A stretch of 64,000 bases of DNA from NCBI GenBank assembly GCA_910578345.1, contig CAJTRA010000003.1:1-64000 (forward strand). The letters are read 5' to 3'. The DNA comes from an uncultured Lachnospiraceae bacterium. Its GTDB lineage: Bacteria; Bacillota; Clostridia; Lachnospirales; Lachnospiraceae. The notes under the pieces are model-generated. The model did not search any database. It saw only the letters and a program-made list of their open reading frames with translations, and was not told where the DNA came from. The translations under genes and the position numbers were made by a program. Positions 33,894 through 41,763 of this stretch are shown here, in pieces. Position 1 is the first letter of the stretch. Each line of letters opens with the position of its first letter.

Positions 33894-34436
33894 ATGGGAA
33901 GAACAGAGGAAATCCTGATGGAAGGTTCGAGAGAAGAGCTGCAGGAGTTAAAAGCGTGGCTCTTTCGGGAAAATATACGTCTGGAAGCGGCTGCGAAAGA
34001 ACTGAAACAGATGCAGGAACAGTTTCTGAAAGAAAAGATTCAGTTCCAGGAAGAGATGAAGCTGTTAAACCGCAAAGCGGCGGGGGAGAGACAGCGTCTG
34101 AAAGAGGACAACCAGTTCTTTGAGAAGAAGATGGAGATTTTACAGAATGGATTCCGACAGCTGGATCTTGACCGCAGGCGTTTGGACAAGGAATGGGCCC
34201 GTCTTACGGCGGAGAAGGATCTGTTGGAGGAACATGGCTTTTACGGTACACATGCGGAGGTGTCGGTTTTCTTTCAGGGAGTACGGAATCCGCTGGCTTT
34301 GAAGAAACGGTACAAGGATCTGATCAAGATTTTCCATCCGGATAATGTGGCCGGGGATAAGGAAGTGATCCAGCGCATCAACAAAGAGTATGAACGGCTG
34401 AAAGAGCATTATGAGAAAGAATTTAAACATGCGTGA
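33894..34436 (+). CDS. J-domain protein with N-terminal coiled coil
   Basis: 180 residues. Residues 10-110 form a coiled coil rich in Glu, Lys, Gln and Arg (KELKQMQEQFLKEKIQFQEEM). The C-terminal ~60 residues form a J domain: LALKKRYKDLIKIFHPDNVAGDKEVIQRINKEYERLKEHY with the essential H148-P-D150 motif. It would stimulate a DnaK-type Hsp70, using the coiled coil for targeting. The client is unknown. The reversed layout, J domain at the C-terminus, is unlike DnaJ. Upstream genes are sporulation-related; downstream is the terminator at 34453-34478. Confidence 0.85.
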   Translation: MGRTEEILMEGSREELQELKAWLFRENIRLEAAAKELKQMQEQFLKEKIQFQEEMKLLNRKAAGERQRLKEDNQFFEKKMEILQNGFRQLDLDRRRLDKEWARLTAEKDLLEEHGFYGTHAEVSVFFQGVRNPLALKKRYKDLIKIFHPDNVAGDKEVIQRINKEYERLKEHYEKEFKHA

Positions 34437-34452
34437 TTTTCGGAGAATTCAA

Positions 34453-34482
34453 AAAGCAGGTTCCGGGGAACCTGCTTTCATT
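34453..34482. terminator. Bidirectional terminator between the J-domain gene and rpmB
   Basis: AAAGCAGGTTCC pairs with GGAACCTGCTTT (perfect stem), flanked by A-run and T-run; serves the convergent J-domain and rpmB genes. Confidence 0.85.
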
Positions 34483-34493
34483 TTGATCTAATA

Positions 34494-34679
34494 TTATGCT
34501 CTCTCAATTTTTCCGGATCTTAAACAGCGTGTACAAACATGCAGTTTCTTGTTAGCTCCGTTCACCTTGCACATAACGTTCTTGACATTAGAATTCCAAA
34601 TTCTGTTAGATCTTCTATGTGAATGGCTTACGTTATTTCCAAAATGAGCGCCCTTACCACAAACATCACATTTAGCCAT
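34494..34679 (-). CDS. rpmB: Ribosomal protein bL28
   Basis: 61 residues, normal for bL28. It carries the Cys pairs of a zinc-ribbon form (MAKCDVCGKG near the start and CTRCLRSGK at the end), HSHRRSNRIWNSNV, and VNGANKKLHVC. The zinc form (C+) is used under zinc-replete conditions. It is a component of the large subunit. Monocistronic, facing away from the Asp23 gene; its own promoter is at 34741-34769. Ribosome binding site AGGAGG about seven bases upstream. Confidence 0.97.
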   Translation of the reverse strand: MAKCDVCGKGAHFGNNVSHSHRRSNRIWNSNVKNVMCKVNGANKKLHVCTRCLRSGKIERA

Positions 34680-34740
34680 CTTTGCACCTCCTAACGATAC
34701 AATCGATTCTTTTTTGTGTTCTTACTCACACAACATTTGT

Positions 34741-34769
34741 ATAATAGCAGAAAGTAAAACGGAATGCAA
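34741..34769 (-). promoter_or_regulatory. Promoter for rpmB
   Basis: On the minus strand TTGCAT, 17-base spacer, TATTAT. A short leader separates it from the ribosome binding site. Confidence 0.7.
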
Positions 34770-34800
34770 GCGAAAATTACATATTTTGCCTGAAATCATG

Positions 34801-34829
34801 TTTCTTTTTTTAAATAAACAGGTTATAAT
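34801..34829 (+). promoter_or_regulatory. Promoter for the asp23-fakA genes
   Basis: TTTCTT, 17-base spacer, TATAAT (weak -35, consensus -10). The start codon is 36 bases downstream. Confidence 0.6.
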
Positions 34830-34864
34830 ATGGATGTATATTCAGAATAATAAGGAGGTAGCTT

Positions 34865-35224
34865 ATGAAAGTTTCTTCAATGGACACACATATGGGGAAT
34901 ATTTCTATCGATCAGGAAGTCGTCGCACAGTTTGCCGGTACGGTAGCTATGGAATGTTTCGGTGTAGTTGGCATGGCAGGCATGAGCGTGAAGGACGGAC
35001 TTGTTAAATTACTTAGGAAAGACAGCATGACGCGCGGCATTCAGGTATTTTTAAATAATAATAAGCTGACAATGAACTTTCACATTATTGTTTCTTACGG
35101 TGTGAGCATTCTTGCGGTATCAGATAATCTGATAGACAGTGTAAAATACAAAGTGGAAGAGTTTACCGGAATTGAAGTAGAAAAAATAAACATCTTCGTA
35201 GAAGGTGTGAAAGTGATTGACTAA
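34865..35224 (+). CDS. Asp23/Gls24 family envelope-stress protein
   Basis: 119 residues. Single Asp23 domain starting GNISIDQEVVAQFAGTVAMECFGVVGMAG, with the conserved YGVSILAVSDNLIDSVKYKVEEFTGIEV segment. Related YloU proteins of Firmicutes are encoded directly before yloV (fakA), the same order as here. The role is thought to lie at the cell envelope, but the biochemical activity is unknown. GGAGG precedes the ATG; the next gene starts 16 bases after the stop. Confidence 0.92.
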   Translation: MKVSSMDTHMGNISIDQEVVAQFAGTVAMECFGVVGMAGMSVKDGLVKLLRKDSMTRGIQVFLNNNKLTMNFHIIVSYGVSILAVSDNLIDSVKYKVEEFTGIEVEKINIFVEGVKVID

Positions 35225-35239
35225 GGGAGGAAGTGTAAG

Positions 35240-36931
35240 GTGGCTTCAAATACGATGGATGCCGGTATGCTGGCAAAGTTGTTCCTGGCAGGAGCAAAGA
35301 ATCTTGAGAATAAGAAAGAATGGATCAATGAATTGAATGTTTTTCCGGTTCCGGACGGTGATACCGGTACGAATATGACACTGACGATCATGTCTGCGGC
35401 GAGGGAAGTTGCATCCTTGAATGATACGGGCGATATTGATATGCGGTCTTTGTGCAAGGCGATTTCATCAGGATCCCTGCGCGGTGCGAGAGGCAACTCA
35501 GGCGTTATTCTTTCTCAGTTGTTCCGTGGTTTTACGAAGGGCGTGAAAGAATATGATGAGATTTCGATCCCGATCGTGGCGGCGGCGTTTGAGAAGGCGG
35601 TGGAGACTGCCTATAAAGCAGTTATGAAACCAAAAGAAGGTACGATCCTGACTGTGGCTAAAGGGGCGGCCATCAAGGCAAGAGAACTGGCCGACAGCGG
35701 TATGGAAGACCTGGGCGACTTCATGGCGCAGATCATTGCCCGCGCAGATGAGGTGCTGGAGCAGACACCAGAGATGCTTCCGGTATTGAAACAGGCGGGT
35801 GTTGTTGACTCTGGCGGTCAGGGCTTGATGCAGGTGTTAAAAGGCGCCTATGATGCGTTTCTGGGGAAAGAGATCGATTTAACCTTGGATAAGACAGATG
35901 TTTCCCATATGGCCGGCAGGATTTCGGGCGGCAATCTGGAAGCGCAGGCAGGCGCGGAGATCAAATTCGGTTATTGCACTGAGTTTATCATTATGCTCAA
36001 CAAGGTATTTAATATTAAGATGGAGATGGATTTCAAGGCTTATCTGGAATCGATCGGCGACTCCATTGTGGTGGTTGCAGACGAGGACGTGGTAAAGGTA
36101 CATGTACATACCAACGATCCCGGGCTTGCAATTCAGAAAGCGTTGAAGTATGGCGCACTCTCCAATATGAAGATAGACAACATGCGGTTAGAGCATCAGG
36201 AGAAGTTATTTATGATGTCCCAGAAGGAAGAAAAGGTGGAGGAGACAGCGGAACAGCCGCCGCAGCCGAAGAAGGATGTCGGATTTATCGCGGTGTCTGT
36301 TGGGGACGGCATTAACGAGATCTTTAAAGGACTCGGAGTGGACCATATTATCGAGGGCGGCCAGACCATGAATCCCAGCACGGAAGATATGCTCAATGCC
36401 ATCGATCATGTCAACGCGGACACGATCTTCATTCTGCCAAACAATAAGAATATCATTCTGGCGGCCAATCAGGCACAGTCCCTTGTGCGGGATAAGAAGA
36501 TCGTGGTGATTCCCACGAAAACAGTTCCGCAGGGGATCACGGCAGTCATCAACTACGTGCCGGATCTGAGCGTGGAGGAGAACGAGGCGGCCATGATCGA
36601 AAAGATCGCCAATGTTTCCACCGGCCAGGTCACTTATGCAGTCAGGGATACAAGCATTGACGGTAAGGACATCAAGCAGGGTGATTTCATGGGAATCGGC
36701 GATAAGGGGATTCTTTCTGTAGGCATTGCCATATCTGAAGTTACCATGCAGATGATCGATGAGATGATGTCAGCGGAGAGAGAATTGATCAGCATCTATT
36801 ATGGTTCCGAGATCCAGGAGGAGGATGCAGAAAGTCTGCGTGCCCAGGTTGAGAGCAAATATCCGGAGTGCGATATCGAACTGCAGTATGGCGGACAGCC
36901 GATCTATTATTATATTGTGTCGGCTGAATAA
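35240..36931 (+). CDS. fakA: Fatty acid kinase catalytic subunit FakA (DAK2 domain, YloV)
   Basis: 563 residues from a GTG at 35240 behind GGGAGG. N-terminal DAK2 ATP-binding domain with NVFPVPDGDTGTNMTLT (Asp cluster for Mg-ATP) and RGARGNSGVILSQLFRG; middle part and C-terminal DAK1-like domain with KDVGFIAVSVGDGINEIFKGLG and PNNKNIILAANQ. It phosphorylates fatty acids held by FakB proteins, which belong to the DegV family; a DegV gene is 2.2 kb downstream. Acyl phosphate then enters phospholipid synthesis through PlsX/PlsY. Cotranscribed with Asp23. It ends before a strong terminator at 36959-37008. Confidence 0.94.
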   Translation: MASNTMDAGMLAKLFLAGAKNLENKKEWINELNVFPVPDGDTGTNMTLTIMSAAREVASLNDTGDIDMRSLCKAISSGSLRGARGNSGVILSQLFRGFTKGVKEYDEISIPIVAAAFEKAVETAYKAVMKPKEGTILTVAKGAAIKARELADSGMEDLGDFMAQIIARADEVLEQTPEMLPVLKQAGVVDSGGQGLMQVLKGAYDAFLGKEIDLTLDKTDVSHMAGRISGGNLEAQAGAEIKFGYCTEFIIMLNKVFNIKMEMDFKAYLESIGDSIVVVADEDVVKVHVHTNDPGLAIQKALKYGALSNMKIDNMRLEHQEKLFMMSQKEEKVEETAEQPPQPKKDVGFIAVSVGDGINEIFKGLGVDHIIEGGQTMNPSTEDMLNAIDHVNADTIFILPNNKNIILAANQAQSLVRDKKIVVIPTKTVPQGITAVINYVPDLSVEENEAAMIEKIANVSTGQVTYAVRDTSIDGKDIKQGDFMGIGDKGILSVGIAISEVTMQMIDEMMSAERELISIYYGSEIQEEDAESLRAQVESKYPECDIELQYGGQPIYYYIVSAE

Positions 36932-36958
36932 GAGAAAATGAAGTTACGCTATAGTTAT

Positions 36959-37008
36959 AAATCTCTGACGAAAAGATGTCACGGCGTTTTATCGTCAGAG
37001 ATTTTTTT
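36959..37008 (+). terminator. Strong terminator twelve bases upstream of recG
   Basis: AAATCTCTGACGA at 36959-36971 pairs with TCGTCAGAGATTT, followed by a T-run to 37008. The recG ribosome binding site GAGGGA starts right after the T-run. It ends the asp23-fakA transcript and leaves recG without an obvious promoter. Confidence 0.88.
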
Positions 37009-37020
37009 GAGGGATAAGTT

Positions 37021-39069
37021 ATGGAACTTACAGCGCTTAAGGGAATCGGCGAGAAGACCGCGAAACTGTTTGACAAATTGCATATCAGGACGACAGATGA
37101 GCTGCTCACATACTATCCGCGGGACTATGAATATTTCGGGGAGCCGGCAGTCCTTTCGCAGGCGGCGGTGGATGAGGTTGTGGCAGTATCCGGCCAGATC
37201 AGTACTTCGATCGCTGCCAGACATGTAAGCGGTCTAAACATTACCTCTTTTGAGGTAGCATGTGCAGGCGGCGGAACGCTGCATATGACCTACTTCAATA
37301 TGCCTTATCTGAAGAACAGTCTTAAGAGAGAGCGGCGGTATATCTTTCGCGGTTATCTGCAGCAGAAGGGCAGCCGCCTTGTCATGGAACAGGCTAAGAT
37401 ATATAAGCCGGAGGAATATGAGAAGATGGTCGGGCATCTGATGCCCCGGTATGCAACGACGAAGGGACTCAGCAGCAATGCCATCACAAAAGCGGTGAGG
37501 CAGGCGCTTGCCGCGCAGCCCTTTGTGCCGGATCCGCTTCCGGACAAGATCCGGGAAGCCGGCGGGTTTTGTATGTTGGAAGAGGCAGTGAGACAGATGC
37601 ATTTCCCGGATGGGAGGGAGGCGCTTGTTGAGGCAAGGAAACGGCTTGTCTTCGATGAGTTTTTATTTTTTATTCTGATGCTTCGCAGAATGCGGGAAGA
37701 GATACAGGTGGCAGAGAATCCCTATCCGATGATTGAGGTGGCGCAGACAGGCCGTCTGATCGAGGCGCTGCCGTACCGTCTGACGAACGCACAGATGCGG
37801 GTATGGAAAGAAATCCAGGCAGACATGATGTCGGGGTATGTGATGAACCGTCTGATCCAGGGAGATGTTGGTTCCGGTAAGACGATTCTCGCTTTTCTTG
37901 CGCTGCTCATGTGCGTATCAAACGGTTACCAGGGAGCCTTGATGGCGCCTACGGAAGTATTGGCGGCACAGCACTACGAAACGCTGACACAGATGCAGAA
38001 GAAGTACGCTCTGCCGATCCATCCGGTGCTGCTGACTGGTTCTGTCAAGGCGAAAGAACGCCGGGAGATCTATGACAAGATTCTAAGTGGTGAGGCCAAT
38101 ATTATTCTGGGTACGCATGCGCTGATCCAGGCCAAAGTGAAGTACCATGATCTGGCGTTGGTGATCACGGACGAACAGCATCGTTTCGGGGTCAGACAAC
38201 GGGAGAGCCTTGCGCAGAAAGGCCGTCAGGTCCATGTGCTTGTCATGAGCGCCACCCCGATTCCAAGAACGCTGGCGATCATTCTGTACGGAGATCTGCA
38301 TATATCGGTTTTGGAGGAACTGCCAGCCAACCGGCTGCCGATCAAGAACTGTGTGGTGAATCCTTCTTACCGTGAGACGGCTTACCGTTTTATTGAGAAG
38401 GAGGTGGCCGCCGGCCATCAGGTCTATGTGATCTGTCCGATGGTGGAAGAAGGAGAGATGGAGGAGCTGGAGAATGTCGTGTCTTATGCGGCGAAACTAA
38501 AAGGCGTCCTGTCTCCGTCGATCCAGATTGCGACGCTTCACGGCAAGATGCGGCCAGCGGATAAGAATCGTGTCATGGAATCTTTTGCGGATCATCAGAT
38601 TGACGTCCTGGTATCGACGACGGTCATCGAGGTAGGGATCAACGTACCGAATGCCACTGTGATGATGGTGGAGAATGCAGAGAGGTTCGGCCTGGCACAG
38701 CTTCATCAATTGCGGGGGCGCGTCGGACGGGGAAGCGACCAGTCCTACTGTATCTTCATGAGTAAGTCGAACCGGCCGGAGACCATGGCAAGGCTTAAGA
38801 TCCTGAACGAGTCCAACGATGGTTTCTATATTGCCAGCCAGGATTTAAAGCTGCGAGGGCCGGGGGATCTGTTCGGGATCCGGCAGAGCGGCGCGCTAAG
38901 CTTTGCGTTGGGTGATATTTTCCAGGATGCGGCGATTTTACAGCAGGCCAGCGACTGGGCGGATAGGATCCTGTCAGAGGATGCTTCTCTTTCGTCAGAA
39001 TATTATGCTCCCTTAAGAGAATATTTGGAGCAGGCGGCAATAAATGAGGTTGACTTTAAGACTATCTGA
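37021..39069 (+). CDS. recG: ATP-dependent DNA helicase RecG
   Basis: 682 residues, normal length. N-terminal wedge and OB domain (LTALKGIGEKTAKLFDKL helical start, then DYEYF...VSGQIS), then the SF2 helicase core: Walker A GDVGSGKT at about 281-288, motif II DEQHRFG, motif III VMSATPIPRT, motif V/VI region VGINVPNATVMMVENAERFGLAQLHQLRGRVGRG. It reverses stalled replication forks and moves branches. The ATG follows GAGGGATAAGTT. Order asp23-fakA-recG is conserved in Firmicutes (yloU-yloV-recG). Confidence 0.97.
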   Translation: MELTALKGIGEKTAKLFDKLHIRTTDELLTYYPRDYEYFGEPAVLSQAAVDEVVAVSGQISTSIAARHVSGLNITSFEVACAGGGTLHMTYFNMPYLKNSLKRERRYIFRGYLQQKGSRLVMEQAKIYKPEEYEKMVGHLMPRYATTKGLSSNAITKAVRQALAAQPFVPDPLPDKIREAGGFCMLEEAVRQMHFPDGREALVEARKRLVFDEFLFFILMLRRMREEIQVAENPYPMIEVAQTGRLIEALPYRLTNAQMRVWKEIQADMMSGYVMNRLIQGDVGSGKTILAFLALLMCVSNGYQGALMAPTEVLAAQHYETLTQMQKKYALPIHPVLLTGSVKAKERREIYDKILSGEANIILGTHALIQAKVKYHDLALVITDEQHRFGVRQRESLAQKGRQVHVLVMSATPIPRTLAIILYGDLHISVLEELPANRLPIKNCVVNPSYRETAYRFIEKEVAAGHQVYVICPMVEEGEMEELENVVSYAAKLKGVLSPSIQIATLHGKMRPADKNRVMESFADHQIDVLVSTTVIEVGINVPNATVMMVENAERFGLAQLHQLRGRVGRGSDQSYCIFMSKSNRPETMARLKILNESNDGFYIASQDLKLRGPGDLFGIRQSGALSFALGDIFQDAAILQQASDWADRILSEDASLSSEYYAPLREYLEQAAINEVDFKTI

Positions 39070-39152
39070 AAGTAATATGGTTAGGTAGATATTTTGCCGG
39101 CTGATGATGAGAAGCGGCAGATCTGAGATTGAAGATGGAGTGTGGAACGGAT

Positions 39153-40028
39153 ATGGCGAAAAGGATTGCAATCGTTACCGACAGTAACAGTGGGATTACA
39201 CAGGATCAGGCGAAAGAATTGGGTATTCATGTACTGCCGATGCCTTTTATGATCAACAATGAGACTTATTTTGAAGATATTACGCTCACCCAGAAAGAGT
39301 TCTATGAGCAGCTTGCCGCAGGAGCGGATGTTATTACAAGCCAGCCTTCCCCGGATTCTGTGATGAAACTCTGGGATGAGCTGCTGCAGGAATACGATGA
39401 GATTGTACATATCCCCATGTCCAGCGGGCTAAGCGGTTCCTGCCAGAGTGCATTGATGCTGGCGGCAGATTACGACGGAAAGGTGCAGGTCGTCAACAAT
39501 CAGAGAATTTCCGTGACGCAGCGGCAGTCTGCCCTGGATGCGCTTGCACTTGCAGAGAAAGGAATGGATGCTGCGCAGATCAGACAGTTTCTGGAAGAGG
39601 ATAAGTTTAATTCCAGCATCTATATTATGTTGGATACGCTGTACTATCTGAAAAAGGGCGGCAGGATCACGCCTGCGGCGGCAGCACTTGGCACAATCCT
39701 AAGACTGAAACCTGTCTTGACGATACAGGGTGATAAATTAGACGCTTTTGCCAAGGCTAGAACGGTGTCACAGGGGAAATCCATGATGATTAATGCGATT
39801 CGCAGCGATATGGAGAAGCGTTTCGGCGGGGCGGACAAAGACAGGATCTGGCTGCAGATCGCTTATACGCACGATCTGGAGGCAGCGGAGCAGTTGAAGG
39901 AAGAGGTTGCAGCACAGTTTCCTGGTTTTGCGATCCATATGGATCCGTTATCTTTGAGCATTGCCTGTCATATAGGCCCTGGATCGCTGGCAGTGGCATG
40001 CTGTAAGAAAATATCATGGGAAGAATGA
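39153..40028 (+). CDS. DegV family fatty-acid-binding protein (FakB-like)
   Basis: 291 residues from ATG 39153, chosen because DegV proteins begin with the strand RIAIVTDSNSG; an ATG 24 bases upstream adds only a short odd extension. DegV motifs: DSNSGIT, ITSQPSPDS, HIPMSSGLSGSCQSALM, and KGGRITPAAAA, in the two-lobed fold that encloses a fatty acid. With FakA in the same neighbourhood it likely presents fatty acids for phosphorylation. There may be other DegV proteins elsewhere, so its exact acyl preference cannot be read. Followed by a terminator at 40059-40125. Confidence 0.93.
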   Translation: MAKRIAIVTDSNSGITQDQAKELGIHVLPMPFMINNETYFEDITLTQKEFYEQLAAGADVITSQPSPDSVMKLWDELLQEYDEIVHIPMSSGLSGSCQSALMLAADYDGKVQVVNNQRISVTQRQSALDALALAEKGMDAAQIRQFLEEDKFNSSIYIMLDTLYYLKKGGRITPAAAALGTILRLKPVLTIQGDKLDAFAKARTVSQGKSMMINAIRSDMEKRFGGADKDRIWLQIAYTHDLEAAEQLKEEVAAQFPGFAIHMDPLSLSIACHIGPGSLAVACCKKISWEE

Positions 40029-40058
40029 TCGGAAACGGTAAGGCGGCAAAGAACGGGA

Positions 40059-40125
40059 AACAGGTTATCGTCCACAATGTGTGACAGATTACAGCAGGAT
40101 GTGGATGGGAACCTGTTTTGTTTTT
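40059..40125 (+). terminator. Terminator after the DegV gene
   Basis: AAACAGGTT at 40059-40067 pairs with AACCTGTTT at 40110-40118, with an inner CCACA/TGTGG pairing, followed by TGTTTTTG. Confidence 0.7.
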
Positions 40126-40202
40126 GTGAGTAAAGAGTAGGTATGAAAAGAAAGACTACTTTTCATGGGTATTTGCGTCAGGAATGACATGGAGGTGCAA
40201 GT

Positions 40203-41657
40203 ATGAGAAAATACGCATCCAAAAATGATGGGAAGGAACTGGCTCTGCAGGAAGAAGCGATGAAGAAAGCGTCTGCCTATGTGGCGGATCTTGCACGGAA
40301 ACTGGACCGGCAGCCGTTATGCTGCGTGACGACTTTCGGCTGTCAGATGAATGCCAGAGACTCGGAGAAGCTTTTAGGTATCCTTTCACGGATCGGTTAT
40401 GCACCGACAGACAAGGAAGAAGAGGCTGATTTCGTCGTCTACAATACCTGTACCGTGCGGGATCATGCGAATCAACGGGTGTATGGGCGTCTGGGGTTCC
40501 TGAACAGCATCAAGCGCAGAAAACCTCATTTAAAGATTGCGCTGTGCGGTTGTATGATGCAGGAAGAGACTGTGATCGAGAAGATCAAAAAGAGTTACCG
40601 TTTTGTAGATTTGATCTTCGGCACCCACAATCTGTTTAAATTCGCCGAGCTGTTAGTGACAATGTTTGAGAATCAGGAGATGATCATAGACATCTGGCAG
40701 GAGACCGATCAGATCGTGGAAACTCTGCCGGTCAGCCGCAAATATGCCTATAAATCAGGCATCAATATTATGTTTGGATGTAACAATTTCTGTAGTTACT
40801 GTATTGTTCCCTACGTGAGGGGTAGGGAGCGAAGCCGTGATCCCAGGGAGATTCTGCAGGAGATTGAGCGTCTTGTGACGGACGGCGTGGTGGAGGTGAT
40901 GCTGCTTGGCCAGAACGTGAATTCCTATGGCAGGAATCTGGACGAGCCGATTACCTTCGCACAGCTCTTGAGAGAAGTGGAGCAGATAGAAGGGCTAAAA
41001 CGCATTCGCTTTATGACGTCTCATCCGAAGGATCTGTCAGATGAGTTGATCGATGTGATGAAGCATTCCGGGAAGATCTGCAGACACCTCCATCTGCCGG
41101 TGCAGGCTGGCTCTGATAGGATCTTACAGGCAATGAACAGACATTATACGAAGAAGGAGTATCTGTCTTTGGTGGAAAAGATCAAAGCGGCTATGCCGGA
41201 TATTGCCATAACGACAGACATCATCGTCGGATTTCCAGGGGAAACGCTGGCAGATGTGGAGGAGACTATTGACGTAGTGCGTCAGGTGCAGTATGACAAT
41301 GCGTTTACGTTTCTCTACTCCAGGCGGACGGGCACGCCCGCGGCGGCTATGGAAGAGCAGGTGCCGGCAGAGACAGCCAGGGAAGGGTTTGACAGACTCC
41401 TGAAAGTCGTACAGGAAACTGCGAAGGAACGGGCCGCCCTTCTGCAGGGGAAAGTGATGGAGGCGCTGGTGGAAGAAGTCAACGAGCAGGATGCGTCTTT
41501 AATGACGGGGCGGCTGTCGAACAATATGCTGGTGCATTTTCCTGCCTCGCAGGAGTTGATCGGTCAGTTTGTGGATGTCTCACTGGACACCTGTCATGGG
41601 TTCTATTATACTGGTCATGTAGTAGAACCATGTTCTCTTAAGGAAGCGGTACAATAG
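40203..41657 (+). CDS. miaB: tRNA-2-methylthio-N6-isopentenyladenosine synthase MiaB
   Basis: 484 residues. N-terminal methylthiotransferase domain binds one [4Fe-4S] cluster through C47, C83 and C117 (TFGCQMNARDSE, NTCTVRD, CGCMMQE). The radical SAM cluster is bound by C193, C197 and C200 (GCNNFCSYCIVPYVRG). A TRAM RNA-binding domain is at the C-terminus. It adds a methylthio group to i6A37 of tRNAs reading UNN codons; MiaA, the enzyme that makes i6A37, is encoded about 5 kb downstream. An 18-base repeat begins at the miaB stop codon and recurs in mutS. Confidence 0.96.
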   Translation: MRKYASKNDGKELALQEEAMKKASAYVADLARKLDRQPLCCVTTFGCQMNARDSEKLLGILSRIGYAPTDKEEEADFVVYNTCTVRDHANQRVYGRLGFLNSIKRRKPHLKIALCGCMMQEETVIEKIKKSYRFVDLIFGTHNLFKFAELLVTMFENQEMIIDIWQETDQIVETLPVSRKYAYKSGINIMFGCNNFCSYCIVPYVRGRERSRDPREILQEIERLVTDGVVEVMLLGQNVNSYGRNLDEPITFAQLLREVEQIEGLKRIRFMTSHPKDLSDELIDVMKHSGKICRHLHLPVQAGSDRILQAMNRHYTKKEYLSLVEKIKAAMPDIAITTDIIVGFPGETLADVEETIDVVRQVQYDNAFTFLYSRRTGTPAAAMEEQVPAETAREGFDRLLKVVQETAKERAALLQGKVMEALVEEVNEQDASLMTGRLSNNMLVHFPASQELIGQFVDVSLDTCHGFYYTGHVVEPCSLKEAVQ

Positions 41658-41763
41658 CAGCAGTATCTGGAAACCAAGCTGTTGCGCGCATGATAACAGA
41701 TTACGGAAAGATGGTTACAAAGATGGCAGAACTTACACCAATGATGCAGCAGTATCTGGAAAC
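41657..41763 (+). repeat. 18-bp direct repeat across the miaB-mutS junction
   Basis: GCAGCAGTATCTGGAAAC occurs at 41657-41674, across the miaB stop, and again at 41746-41763, encoding QQYLET in mutS. Spacing 89 bases. The match is exact. Confidence 0.75.
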
